Assembly (NCBI GenBank): GCA_016191285.1 | Contig: JACPPA010000026.1 | Span: 53,596-117,595 of the forward strand | Length of the DNA stretch: 64,000 nt | Direction: 5' to 3' | Source: Gammaproteobacteria bacterium | GTDB taxonomy: Bacteria > Pseudomonadota > Gammaproteobacteria > Ga0077536 | In this document: positions 26,007-34,361 of the stretch, piece after piece | How positions within the stretch are numbered: the first letter of the stretch is position 1 | Layout of the letters: every line of letters begins with the position of its first letter | Notes under the pieces: generated by a model | Seen by the model: the letters and a program-made list of their open reading frames with translations, nothing else | What the model was told of the DNA's origin: nothing | The model's database searches: none | Made by a program: the position numbers and the translations under genes

Positions 26007-26681
26007 ATGACTAAACCAACATTGCTTGAGCGCTTGCGCGCCATGCGCGAGCCGCGCTTCTTCGGGTTGGGTGTGATTGTGCTCGCGTGTCTGCCGATGT
26101 TATTTGGCATTCTCGCGGTCGCGTCTGATCTGCTGCTGCACACGCGTTATTTTGGTTCCAACCCGATCAAGGCCGGCGAGCATTTCCTCGGTGATTGGAC
26201 CTTGCGCCTGCTGGTCGCGACGCTCGCGATTACCCCGTTACGGCGCACGCTCCACTGGATCTGGCTGGTGCGGCATCGTCGCACGTTGGGATTATTCGCC
26301 TTCGGTTATTTGATGCTGCATTGGCTGACTTACGCTGTGCTCGACGTGCAGCTCGACTGGACCGATCTGGTCCGGGATTTAATGAAACGCCCTTACATCA
26401 TGATCGGGATGGCGGCGCTGGTGATGATGATTCCGCTCGCCATCACGTCGACGCGAAGAATGGTGCGCCGTCTCGGGCGTAACTGGCAACGCCTGCATCG
26501 CTTGGTTTACGTAATCGCTATATTTGGGGTGATCCACTTCTGGATGTCGGTGAAAAAGGATATCTCCGAGCCACTACTCTATGCGGTGATCTTTGGCGCG
26601 TTATTCGCGCACCGAATTCCGTACGCCATCGCCCATCGTCGTGCTGCGGCTAAATCCGCCGTCGCGCTCGGTCGTTCATAG
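26007..26681 (+). CDS. msrQ: Haem-binding membrane subunit of the MsrPQ system
   Basis: A 224-residue inner-membrane protein with about six helices of the ferric-reductase-like fold. It passes electrons from the quinone pool to MsrP. Conserved segments are FLGDWTLRLLVATLAITPLR, RRTLGLFAFGYLMLHWLTYA (haem-ligand His) and WQRLHRLVYVIAIFGVIHFW (second ligand region). The start MTKPTLLERLRAMR gives the normal length. The gene directly follows msrP in the same direction, the usual order. The spacer contains REP arms, so message processing between the two is possible. Confidence 0.94.
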   Translation: MTKPTLLERLRAMREPRFFGLGVIVLACLPMLFGILAVASDLLLHTRYFGSNPIKAGEHFLGDWTLRLLVATLAITPLRRTLHWIWLVRHRRTLGLFAFGYLMLHWLTYAVLDVQLDWTDLVRDLMKRPYIMIGMAALVMMIPLAITSTRRMVRRLGRNWQRLHRLVYVIAIFGVIHFWMSVKKDISEPLLYAVIFGALFAHRIPYAIAHRRAAAKSAVALGRS

Positions 26682-26788
26682 CTCGCCACGCATTGAGCCC
26701 ACCACGAAGTGGTTGTATGCGTGATCTTGCTTAGCGGGTCCAAGGAACGGAACATGACCGCACCGAATCGCTCAACCAGGAGTTAATC

Positions 26789-27529
26789 ATGCGTAAACCA
26801 ACGGCCGTGGTCGTCGGTGTCGGGGCGGAAGAAGGGGTTGGCGGGGCGGTTTGTCGACGCTTCGCGCGCGGTAGTTATCACGTGCTGGCCGCCGGGCGTA
26901 CCGCGGCCAAGCTCGACCAAGTCGTGCGTTCGATCGTAAGCGCCGGCGGCAACGCGGAGTCGGTGGTGATCGACACTACCGATGAGGCGCAGGTCATTGC
27001 CTTATTCGACCACGCCATGCGTGCGGACGCGCACCGCGAGCCCGTTGACGTGGTGGTATTCAACGCCGGTAATAATCAAAAAATCGACTTTCGCGAACTC
27101 TCGCTGCGGCAATTCGAAGATTTCTGGCGGGTCGGCTGCATGGCCGGCTTTTTAGTTGGGCGCGAAGCGGCGCGGCGCTTGGTGCCGTTGGGTCGCGGCA
27201 CGGTGTTGTTCACTGGCGCTTCGGCGAGTCTGCGCGGTAAACCGGGCTTTGCGCAGTTCGCCGTCGCCAAATCCGGGTTGCGGATGATTGCGCAAAGCAT
27301 GACGCGCGAGTATGGCTCACTCGGCATCCACGTCGCGCATGTGGTGATCGATGGGGGTATCAACGGCGAGCGTTTGAAAACACGCATGCCAGAGATGATT
27401 GCGCGCCTCGGCGACGAGGGTCTGCTCAATGTCGATGCCATCGCCGAGACTTATTGGCAACTCCATTGTCAACCGCGTTCGGCATGGGCCCAGGAAATCG
27501 ATCTGCGACCGTTCAAGGAAAATTTTTAG
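26789..27529 (+). CDS. SDR-family protein with Phe in place of the catalytic Tyr
   Basis: A 246-residue Rossmann-fold protein. The ATG follows AGGAGTTAATC. The nucleotide loop is VVGVGAEEGVGGAVCRRF and the adenine-side motif is VVVFNAGNNQ. The Ser of the catalytic triad is present (GASASLRG). The YxxxK position reads FAQFAVAKSG, so the Lys is kept but the Tyr is Phe. An atypical subgroup of short-chain dehydrogenases has this pattern followed by GIHVAHVVIDGGI, as here. Either another residue replaces the Tyr or the protein is not a normal dehydrogenase. It is a single gene after msrPQ, with a REP doublet behind it. Confidence 0.85.
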   Translation: MRKPTAVVVGVGAEEGVGGAVCRRFARGSYHVLAAGRTAAKLDQVVRSIVSAGGNAESVVIDTTDEAQVIALFDHAMRADAHREPVDVVVFNAGNNQKIDFRELSLRQFEDFWRVGCMAGFLVGREAARRLVPLGRGTVLFTGASASLRGKPGFAQFAVAKSGLRMIAQSMTREYGSLGIHVAHVVIDGGINGERLKTRMPEMIARLGDEGLLNVDAIAETYWQLHCQPRSAWAQEIDLRPFKENF

Positions 27530-27548
27530 CGCTAGCCCAGTCGGTTCA

Positions 27549-27633
27549 GGGGGAGCCGCTTTAGCGGCGAATCTTTTAGGTCTTGCATCATCGCCAAAGC
27601 AATCAAGATTCGCGGATAAATCCGCTCCCACAA
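27549..27633. repeat. REP doublet
   Basis: Forward arm GGGGAGCCGCTTTAGCGGCG and inverse arm GCGGATAAATCCGCTCCCAC are separated by about 40 bases. It opens a 460-base gene-free gap (27530-27989). The gap also holds a short repeat-like piece (next entry) and a hairpin near its end; nothing else was recognised there. Confidence 0.8.
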
Positions 27634-27669
27634 CAGGGCGTCTCAGACACGGTGACTTTTGCGCTGTGA

Positions 27670-27705
27670 ATTCCTGTCGTTGCGAGCGCGGCGAAGCAAT
27701 CCATC
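27670..27705. repeat. Short widespread-type repeat fragment
   Basis: The stretch GTTGCGAGCGCGGCGAAGCA followed by ATCC resembles the common proteobacterial repeat with the core ATTGCGAGGCGAAGCGAAGCAATCC. Only one half is recognisable. Confidence 0.5.
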
Positions 27706-27949
27706 GAAAATTGGCATGGCGCACGACGGCAACGTGGTCTACGCTTTCAGTGCGGCCTTATTTCATCCTCGCCGGATTCCAGGAATGGAGGCCAACGCCG
27801 TAATGAGGGGCAGTGCACGTCACTCACGGCAAACTAAAGGCTACTTATTAGCAGCCTGTGTGATGTCGCCAGGCATCCTGTTAGGCATCGCCTCCGGAGA
27901 TTTTCCCCGTGCGAGGCTTGGCGACAGACAAGTGCGAGCGAAACCGGCA

Positions 27950-27971
27950 GACCCCGCCCTGTGGCGGGGTC
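27950..27971. terminator. GC-rich hairpin downstream of the small minus-strand gene
   Basis: A 9-bp stem GACCCCGCC/GGCGGGGTC with loop CTGT. It lies about 20 bases after the stop of the minus-strand gene at 27990. The T content after it is weak on both strands (TTCATTT on plus), so termination is plausible but not certain. Confidence 0.5.
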
Positions 27972-27989
27972 TTCATTTGTGGAGAGGCC

Positions 27990-28298
27990 TTAATCCTTTT
28001 TCTGCGCAGCGCGAATTTTGTATTCGGCGGCGCGGTGCGCCTGTTCAGCTTCGCGTAGGCAGTAATCCTTGTGACGATCGGTTTCATTACTGCATTTCCG
28101 CTTCGCGGCTGCGTAAATGGCGTCCGCCGTATTCCGTTTCGCCTTCCCAACATCTTCGGGCTTCGCGGCGCGATGCACGATGACTCGACTCGAGCCGAAT
28201 TCCTTGTCCAGGGCTTCGTCGAGCGATTCTTCGGCATGACTTAAACTGGATGTCATGAATACACCGGCGACGACGCCAACGAGGATTAAATTGCGCAT
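27990..28298 (-). CDS. Small exported protein, family A copy 1
   Basis: A 102-residue protein of unknown function. It has a signal peptide (NLILVGVVAGVFMTSSLSHA) and a mature part of about 80 charged, mostly helical residues with two cysteines (KRKCSN and DYCLREAEQ). The start of the mature chain, ESLDEALDKEFGSSR, resembles ENLDAELDREWGHKR in the protein at 29697-30101. The cysteine region with DYC and a following helix also matches, so the two are paralogues. The two cysteines could form a disulfide in the periplasm. It faces away from the UreI-like gene, with about 120 bases between. Function unknown. Confidence 0.68.
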   Translation of the reverse strand: MRNLILVGVVAGVFMTSSLSHAEESLDEALDKEFGSSRVIVHRAAKPEDVGKAKRNTADAIYAAAKRKCSNETDRHKDYCLREAEQAHRAAEYKIRAAQKKD

Positions 28299-28416
28299 GA
28301 ATTCGACATACCTTCGATTAAGAGTGGATTGAACGCCGGCACTCTGCGAGAGTTTGGCGACCGTTTTAGGCTATCTCAAACTGCTAGCATAACGAACCGA
28401 CTTAGAGGATTCACGA

Positions 28417-28911
28417 ATGCTGGGACTGATTCTGCTTTACGTTGGCGCGGTGCTCTTCGTCAACGGCGTCGGCGGGCTTGGCCTGGCTGAACGCCGCTCG
28501 GTCGCGGTGCTGAATTTCCTGGTTGGCGCGCTGGCCTTGGTGGTACAACTCATTTCGCTGGTGCGGGCGCAAACCTCGGCTGATTATTATCTCGTCGCCA
28601 CGGGCTTTCTGTTTACTTTTACGTATCTGTATGCGGCGATTTGTGGCTGGTTCGATCTCGATCTGCGCGCGTTTGGTTGGTTTTGTCTGTTCGTGGCGGT
28701 AACCACGCTACCCTGCGCATGGCTCGCGTTCCAGGGCCCCGATCTACGTTTCGGATATATGTGGGCGATATGGGGTCTGCTGTGGCTGATGTTCTATCTG
28801 GCCTATGTCCCGGGGACGAAATTTGGACGTGTGTTACCGTTCGCGACGATCGGCGTCGGCGTATTTACGTGTTGGATCCCGGGGTTGATGATGCTGGTCG
28901 GTCATTGGTGA
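28417..28911 (+). CDS. AmiS/UreI-family channel
   Basis: A 164-residue inner-membrane protein with six predicted helices. The ATG follows GAGGATTCACGA. The opening LGLILLYVGAVLFVNGVGGL and the segments ATGFLFTFTYLYAAICGWF and WLMFYLAYVPGTKF match the AmiS/UreI family, which forms urea or short-amide channels. No urease or aliphatic amidase gene is adjacent; the amidase at 57 kb is far away and of a different class. A DUF4124 protein follows in the same direction after about 50 bases. The substrate, urea or an amide, is an inference from family only. Confidence 0.85.
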   Translation: MLGLILLYVGAVLFVNGVGGLGLAERRSVAVLNFLVGALALVVQLISLVRAQTSADYYLVATGFLFTFTYLYAAICGWFDLDLRAFGWFCLFVAVTTLPCAWLAFQGPDLRFGYMWAIWGLLWLMFYLAYVPGTKFGRVLPFATIGVGVFTCWIPGLMMLVGHW

Positions 28912-28959
28912 GCGCAGGCACTGTGGGATGACCTGCATGTGAACCAAGGAGAGTTGGCG

Positions 28960-29658
28960 ATGAATCGATTTGGACTCAGTGTTCCAGTGTTATTTTTTGT
29001 GCTCGGCTGCCTGGCGCTCACCGCTCACGCCGCGACTTACCGCTGGGTTGATGCCGAAGGGCATGTGCATTTTGGCGATGCCCCACCGATCGGTGTCAAA
29101 GCCGTGCCGCTTCAGCTATACAAACCCTCAGCGCCCTTGAGTCCGGCACAAGCGCAAGAACAAATTCAGCGGCTACGCGCCGTCGAGGCCGCGAAGGCCG
29201 CCACTACGAATGCCGAACAAGCTACGGCCGCGGCTAACGCTAAAGCCAAGCTGGAAGCGTCGGCCGCGCTCCGCGCGCGCTGCGATCGCGCGCGCTGGGC
29301 GCTCGCCGCCCTCGACAGCGGACGTCCGGTATATCGTGACGAACAAGGCGCGTATCGCGTCAAGCGCCCACCACCGCAGGGCGATGCGTATACCGGCAAA
29401 CGCGCTTATCTAGATGGCACGACGCGCACCCAAGAAATCGCGAAATATCGGCGCGAATTGACCGTTGATTGCGCGGCATTTCCAGAAGCGAACGACCAGC
29501 GACGGGCGGACGATGAATTACGAATGGCCGAACACTGCGAAGCGGCATACGCGGAATTGAAGGCCTTGACGCGTCCCGAAGCCCGCGCCAGTTCCGAGGA
29601 GATCGCAAGCCGACAGGCCTTTATCGCGAACAACTGTGGACCTTCGGCTTCTCATTAG
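28960..29658 (+). CDS. Exported DUF4124-domain protein
   Basis: A 232-residue exported protein. The ATG at 28960 follows AAGGAGA; a GTG seven codons upstream is less likely. A signal peptide (VPVLFFVLGCLALTAHA) leads into the DUF4124 motif ATYRWVDAEGHVHFGDAPP, common in gammaproteobacterial envelope proteins. A long Ala/Lys-rich helical stretch follows (about residues 65-110). The C-terminal part has paired cysteines (VDCAAF, EHCEAA, NNCGPS). DUF4124 has no agreed function. It is probably cotranscribed with the UreI-like channel and converges with the small exported protein at 29697. Confidence 0.82.
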   Translation: MNRFGLSVPVLFFVLGCLALTAHAATYRWVDAEGHVHFGDAPPIGVKAVPLQLYKPSAPLSPAQAQEQIQRLRAVEAAKAATTNAEQATAAANAKAKLEASAALRARCDRARWALAALDSGRPVYRDEQGAYRVKRPPPQGDAYTGKRAYLDGTTRTQEIAKYRRELTVDCAAFPEANDQRRADDELRMAEHCEAAYAELKALTRPEARASSEEIASRQAFIANNCGPSASH

Positions 29659-29696
29659 CGCGTTTAGCATGGTTACTTTGGGCCGCCTGCCCCTAT

Positions 29697-30101
29697 TCAC
29701 TGCTTCATTCTGTTTTTATTTCTGTCGTCGTCCGCGTCGAAGCCTTTCTCGTCGTCCTCCCGCGCGTCATCTTTCCCCGGGTTAGCGGCTTTTTCGGCTT
29801 CAATTCTTTCGTTTAGCGCGCGTTTCTCGCGACGGAATTGCTCTTCCGCGTATTTCCGGCAATAGGCATCGCCGCCGGCTTTCTTTTGGCAGCTGGCGAT
29901 TTGGGCGTCGCGCGCCTCCTGCAGTAATTTGAGACGGCCGCCATAACGCGCCTTGGGTTTCTCGATAGTCACGGTTTCAGTGCGCTTATGGCCCCATTCG
30001 CGGTCCAGTTCGGCGTCAAGATTTTCCGCGAATGCGGCCGCATACGGCAGGCTCAATACTGCGCACATCACGCCGAGGACCACGCGTCTTAATGGCTGCA
30101 T
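29697..30101 (-). CDS. Small exported protein, family A copy 2
   Basis: A 134-residue protein of unknown function. The ATG at 30101 is preceded by an excellent GGAGGTGAT; a TTG one codon earlier is not needed. The signal peptide (VVLGVMCAVLSLPYAAAFA) is followed by ENLDAELDREWGHKR, like the protein at 27990-28298. Then comes a charged helix with two cysteines (IASCQKKAGG and AYCRKYAEEQ). The tail, absent from copy 1, is very acidic and basic in alternation (DDAREDDEKGFDADDDRNKN) and may be disordered. The two paralogues flank the UreI-like and DUF4124 genes on both sides, both pointing left. Confidence 0.68.
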   Translation of the reverse strand: MQPLRRVVLGVMCAVLSLPYAAAFAENLDAELDREWGHKRTETVTIEKPKARYGGRLKLLQEARDAQIASCQKKAGGDAYCRKYAEEQFRREKRALNERIEAEKAANPGKDDAREDDEKGFDADDDRNKNRMKQ

Positions 30102-30460
30102 CAATCATCACCTCCAGCTCAATTTAGTTGGCGATTCTAACGCGTAGTACAGCGCGATTGGTGGCGGATTGTGCGACATGAAAGCGTCGAGCATACGGCT
30201 CGAGTGCGCCGCTCTTTTTGCTATTTATCAGCGTATTATGATCGTGCGTCAACGAACCGGCGCCATTCAACTTGCGCGCCGTGACCGAAGTGCCACCCGC
30301 GCGTTATCCCGAACTGCGGTTCAACTTGCATCCGGCCGCAACGCAATCGCGAGGCGTGGTCGACACCAGCGAAAGCAGCGTCATTGCTCGAGTTTATTCC
30401 GTATGAGCCGTGGGGGCGAAGCGGTGGATATCGCGCGCCGCGGTATAGTTGGCTTCAGAT

Positions 30461-30541
30461 CAAACAGACTATGTTACTGGCGCGATCCGGTATGTCGACG
30501 GTGGCATGACGTTGTATCCGGGTTTCGAAGGTAACGGCTAA
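30461..30541 (+). pseudogene. C-terminal scrap of a glucose-1-dehydrogenase-like SDR
   Basis: The frame QTDYVTGAIRYVDGGMTLYP, then GFEGNG and a stop, is the typical end of SDR family glucose 1-dehydrogenase-like proteins. Nothing of the earlier part is seen. The rest of the gap 30102-30583 shows no convincing gene on either strand, so this gap holds debris. Confidence 0.65.
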
Positions 30542-30583
30542 GTCGTCGTTTTCGTCGCGTACTAACCAACCACGAGCATCACC

Positions 30584-31627
30584 ATGTCAATTCGCCCCCA
30601 CTCACGATTCCAGCACCCTGCGTGTCCGCCGCGCCGTCGCGGCTTGTTATTCACCGCGATCTTGCTCGCAGTGACGACGAAGGGATTACCAGCGGCCACC
30701 CCTGGCAGTGACGGCCTACCGCCAGACGTGACACCGTGGTGGCCGAGCCGCTACGGCCAGGACGATGTAATCGGCACTTTGAATGAAATCACGCCGGCCG
30801 TCACGACCGCCGCCGCGGCGCTCGTTAAACGCGGCAAAGTAGTCGATCTCGGTCGCACGCTCGATGCCGACGTGCCGAAATTTCCAGGGCGCTATTGGCA
30901 ACAAACCGTCGATACCTCGGCGCCGTATGTCAATCTACGCCGCCCCGACGCCAGCGCTTACGGCTGGGGCAAGAATCATCTCAATTGGATCACCGAGATC
31001 CAGGCCGGCACCTTTCAAGTCGGCACGCAGCTCGATTCGCTGGGGCATTTGCAGATTGCCGATCGCCTATACAACGGCTGGCGCACGCGCGATGTGGTCG
31101 AAGCATGGGGTCTGAACAAATTCGGGATGGAAGCCGTACCGCCCATCATTACACGCGGCGTGCTGCTCGATATCGCGGCGTACAAAGGCGTCGCGCGGCT
31201 CGATAAGGGTTACGTCATCAACGTGGCCGATGTCGAAGGCGCGGCAACGAAGCAAGGGATCACCATCAAAGCGGGCGACGCCGTGTTGTTCCACACCGGC
31301 TGGGGTGGGTTATGGGGCGTCAACAATACTGAATTTTTGGCCGGTGAACCGGGTCCCGGCATGGCCGTCATCGAATGGCTGTACGCCAAACATATTGCAT
31401 TGACTGGTGCGGACACGTGGAGCTACGGGCCCGTCCCTGGCGAGGATGCCACCCGTCCGTTTCTGGTGCCGCAAACCATGTACGTGAAGATGGGATTGGT
31501 CGGGTTGGAAAATCTCGCCACCGAAGCGCTCGCCGCGGCGCGCATTTATGAATTTATGTTTACGCTAACGCATGCCAAAACGCGCGGCTCGACCGCCGCC
31601 GTGATCGCACCCGCCGCGGTCTATTAG
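30584..31627 (+). CDS. Cyclase-family hydrolase (kynurenine formamidase-like), exported
   Basis: A 347-residue protein with an N-terminal hydrophobic segment (LLFTAILLAVTTKGLPAA) suggesting export. The fold is the cyclase/KynB type (PF04199): DDVIGTLNEITP, VVDLGRTLDADVPKFPG, then QVGTQLDSLGHLQ and GDAVLFHTGWGGLW. In KynB enzymes the metal motif is HxGTHxD; here Gln takes the place of the second His (GTQLD), as in some secreted members. The start MSIRPHSRFQH is the first Met. It begins a same-strand run with a GMC oxidoreductase (20 bases later) and an MFS transporter, so a joint catabolic role is likely. The substrate is unknown. Confidence 0.82.
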   Translation: MSIRPHSRFQHPACPPRRRGLLFTAILLAVTTKGLPAATPGSDGLPPDVTPWWPSRYGQDDVIGTLNEITPAVTTAAAALVKRGKVVDLGRTLDADVPKFPGRYWQQTVDTSAPYVNLRRPDASAYGWGKNHLNWITEIQAGTFQVGTQLDSLGHLQIADRLYNGWRTRDVVEAWGLNKFGMEAVPPIITRGVLLDIAAYKGVARLDKGYVINVADVEGAATKQGITIKAGDAVLFHTGWGGLWGVNNTEFLAGEPGPGMAVIEWLYAKHIALTGADTWSYGPVPGEDATRPFLVPQTMYVKMGLVGLENLATEALAAARIYEFMFTLTHAKTRGSTAAVIAPAAVY

Positions 31628-31646
31628 CGTGTCCTAGGAGCAAGCG

Positions 31647-33080
31647 ATGCATTCCCAATACGACCACATCATCGTTGGCTCAGGCGCGGGTGGCGCCGCC
31701 GCGGCCTATGCGCTGGCGCGCCGTGGGCAGCGCATTTTGCTCGTCGAAAAAGGCCGCGATCTGCCGCGCGACGGCAGCACCCTGGAGGTGGCGCGCGTGA
31801 TCAAACAAGGCCATTTCAAAAGCAAGGAACTCTGGCTGGACGGCAGTGGTGCGCAGTTCGCGCCCGAGGAATATTTTAACGTCGGGGGCAAGACACGCTG
31901 GTATGGCGCGGCTTTGCTGCGCTTTGGTCGCGACGAGTTCGCGGCCGATGCGGCGTTCGACTGCCGGCCATGGCCCATCGACTACGCCGAGATGGAGCCG
32001 TTCTATGCGCAAGCCGAAAACCTGCTCGGGGTCCACAAATTTCCGATCGAACCCGGCTTGCAAGAAATCCTGTCGCGTCTAAAACGCGGCGGCACTGACT
32101 GGGAGTCACAGCCGTTGCCGCTCGGCCTAGCCGCCGAGATCACGACGGATCGCACCGAGGCGCAACACTTTGACGGCTTTGCCTCGGTGCGCGGCTTTAA
32201 AGGCGACGCGGAATCAAGTTTATTGCAGGCTATTCGCCCGTTGCCGAACCTGACGCTATTAACCGGTGCGCCGGTGTCGGCGTTGCTCGCTGCTTCCTAC
32301 GATTCGCGTGCGGTGCGCGGCGTACGTACGGAAGATGGCGCCGAATATTACAGCGATACGGTCATTCTCGCCGCCGGTGCGCTGCATTCGCCGCGGTTGC
32401 TGAGTGACTATTTGACGGTGACCGACCAGCATGATCGGTTGCCTGCCGCGCGGCACGTCGGGGCTAATTATAAACGCCATGTGCTGACGGCAGTGCTTGC
32501 TTTTTCGACTGCGCGCCAAAGCGATTTATTACGTAAAACCGCGCTGCTGTCGTCCGCACGTTTTCCGCACAGTTCGGTGCAGCCGCTGGGATTTAGCACC
32601 GATGTGTTGATCGAGTTATTGCCCGGCCTGATGCCGCGGGCGTTGGCCGGAGCGTTGGCCGCGCGCGCCTACGGTTTCTTTCTGCAAACCGAGGATGGTT
32701 CGCACCCCGCGAATCGGGTGCGTGCGGCGAATGGTCATGGCTTGCCCGAACTCGATTACGATCCCGGGCGCACGAGCGCCAGTGCGAACGAGCATCGCGC
32801 GCTTACGCGTGCATTCCGCCGCGCCCTGTTGTCGGCCGGATTTGTCAGCGGGGCGCAGGCGATTCCACTCGCCGGTACCGCGCACGCCTGTGGCACGCTG
32901 ATGGCGGGCGCCGATCCAGTCCATTCGGTGGTCGATGCCAATGGTCGCGTGCACGGCATGGCGAATCTTTTCGTGGCCGACGGCAGCGTGTTGCCGCGCT
33001 CGAGTCGCGTGAATCCGTCGTTAACGATTTATGCGTGGGGCTTGCGCGTGGGCGAGCATCTCGCGGGCCGGCAGCCGTGA
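31647..33080 (+). CDS. GMC-family FAD oxidoreductase
   Basis: A 477-residue flavoenzyme of the glucose-methanol-choline type. The ATG follows AGGAGCAAGCG. The FAD-binding dinucleotide fold is at the very N-terminus (DHIIVGSGAGGAAAAYALAR) with the acidic end LLVEKGRD. The C-terminal motif FVADGSVLPRSSRVNPSLTI carries the GMC signature; the active-site region reads GTAHACGTLMAGADP. Members oxidise alcohols, sugars or sterols; nothing here fixes the substrate. It has no signal peptide and would act in the cytoplasm, whereas the preceding cyclase looks exported. It is followed by an MFS transporter about 50 bases downstream, consistent with one operon for uptake and oxidation of a compound. Confidence 0.9.
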   Translation: MHSQYDHIIVGSGAGGAAAAYALARRGQRILLVEKGRDLPRDGSTLEVARVIKQGHFKSKELWLDGSGAQFAPEEYFNVGGKTRWYGAALLRFGRDEFAADAAFDCRPWPIDYAEMEPFYAQAENLLGVHKFPIEPGLQEILSRLKRGGTDWESQPLPLGLAAEITTDRTEAQHFDGFASVRGFKGDAESSLLQAIRPLPNLTLLTGAPVSALLAASYDSRAVRGVRTEDGAEYYSDTVILAAGALHSPRLLSDYLTVTDQHDRLPAARHVGANYKRHVLTAVLAFSTARQSDLLRKTALLSSARFPHSSVQPLGFSTDVLIELLPGLMPRALAGALAARAYGFFLQTEDGSHPANRVRAANGHGLPELDYDPGRTSASANEHRALTRAFRRALLSAGFVSGAQAIPLAGTAHACGTLMAGADPVHSVVDANGRVHGMANLFVADGSVLPRSSRVNPSLTIYAWGLRVGEHLAGRQP

Positions 33081-33128
33081 TGATCGCTGCAATGTTTGGC
33101 GACAATTCGAGCGCCGCGGAGCGCGTCA

Positions 33129-34361
33129 ATGGATGAATTGACCAAAAGCCCGGCGCGGGCGCCGAACGTTGGCGTCGCCTTGGTCTATACCGCGGCCCTA
33201 TTGCAGGGGCTGTGTTTGGTCGCGGTTCCCGCCTTGAGTCCCGTCCTTAAAGGGACCTTGCGTCTGACGGACGCTGAGTACGGCGCGGTTTTTCTGCCGC
33301 AGGTATTGGCCACCGCGATCGCGGCCTTGATCGGCGGGCTGTTGACGCGGCGTTGGTCTCTACAGGCCTTATTAGTCGGTGCGCTGGCGGCGAACGGCGC
33401 CTCACAACTCGCGTTGCTCGGCGCGCCATGGGTGTCCGCGGCACACGTGTTTCCGCTGGTGTTTATAAGCTGCACGGCGCTTGGACTCGGGTTCGGTTTG
33501 GGCGCCGCACCGCTGAACAGCCTGCCCGGCCTGTTGTTCTCCGCGCGTAAAGATTCTGCCTTGGTAGCTCTCCATACTTTACTCGGCGCCGGATTTTGTA
33601 TCGGGCCGCTGGCTGCCGGTTGGGCGTTGTCGCATGGCGCGTGGACGATCTATCCCGCGGCACTCGCCGTCTTAAGCATCACCATTGCCGTTCTCGCCCT
33701 TTGTTTAACGCTACCACGACTCGTCGCGGTCACGGCAACGGCCTCACGGGTGCGCGCACCTCGTACGCAGGCGTCGTTTTGGATATTAGTGTTCATTGCC
33801 GTGCTGTACGCGTTTGCCGAAGGCACTTTCAGTAATTGGGCATTGCCATTTTTAGTCGAAGATCGAGCGCTGTCGGCGGCCGCCGCGGCGTTCACGTTAT
33901 CCGCCTTCTGGGGCGGTTTAGTCTTCGGCCGACTGGTGGTGTCAGCCGTGATCGTCCGGGTCAGCGCGGTCTACGTGTGGTCGCGGCTTCCGCTGTTGAT
34001 AGTGGCGGCCTTCCTGATCATTCCAGAGATCACCGGCGCGCGCTCCTCGCTCCTCGCGTTCGCGTTTGCCGGTCTCGCGTGTTCGGCCTTTTTCCCGTTA
34101 ACCGTGGCGCGCGCCACGACGCTATTTCCGGCGCATGCGGCCTTGATGTCATCGATCATGACCGCTGCCCTGATGCTCGGTGTTGGGCTTGGAACGTTTT
34201 CCATCGCACCGCTGCGCGCGATACTGGGATTAACCGCGCTCTATCGTTATTCAGCGCTTTATCCCTTGGTCGTGCTGATGCTCATCGGTGTATTGCGCCT
34301 GCTCCAAGTGAAATCAGCGCGCGCAGCGCCGATTGTCAGCACGGTGGAGTTGAAATCATGA
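33129..34361 (+). CDS. MFS transporter
   Basis: A 410-residue membrane protein with 12 predicted helices. The ATG at 33129 (MDELTKSPARAPNVG) with GGAG upstream is preferred over an upstream TTG. The first helix LVYTAALLQGLCLVAVPALS and the loop LTDAEYGAVFLPQVLATAIA are of the MFS fucose/sugar-permease-like kind. The middle loop after helix 6 is short and basic (SRVRAPRTQASFW). Its final bases overlap the start of the next gene (ATGA), so translation is coupled. It is the third gene of the cyclase-GMC-MFS run. Substrate and direction of transport cannot be told. Confidence 0.85.
   Translation: MDELTKSPARAPNVGVALVYTAALLQGLCLVAVPALSPVLKGTLRLTDAEYGAVFLPQVLATAIAALIGGLLTRRWSLQALLVGALAANGASQLALLGAPWVSAAHVFPLVFISCTALGLGFGLGAAPLNSLPGLLFSARKDSALVALHTLLGAGFCIGPLAAGWALSHGAWTIYPAALAVLSITIAVLALCLTLPRLVAVTATASRVRAPRTQASFWILVFIAVLYAFAEGTFSNWALPFLVEDRALSAAAAAFTLSAFWGGLVFGRLVVSAVIVRVSAVYVWSRLPLLIVAAFLIIPEITGARSSLLAFAFAGLACSAFFPLTVARATTLFPAHAALMSSIMTAALMLGVGLGTFSIAPLRAILGLTALYRYSALYPLVVLMLIGVLRLLQVKSARAAPIVSTVELKS

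Noticed and set aside
30169..30534. 121-codon plus-strand frame upstream of the cyclase gene
   Set aside because: Composition of a shadow frame; the SDR tail is in a different frame and nothing else matches.
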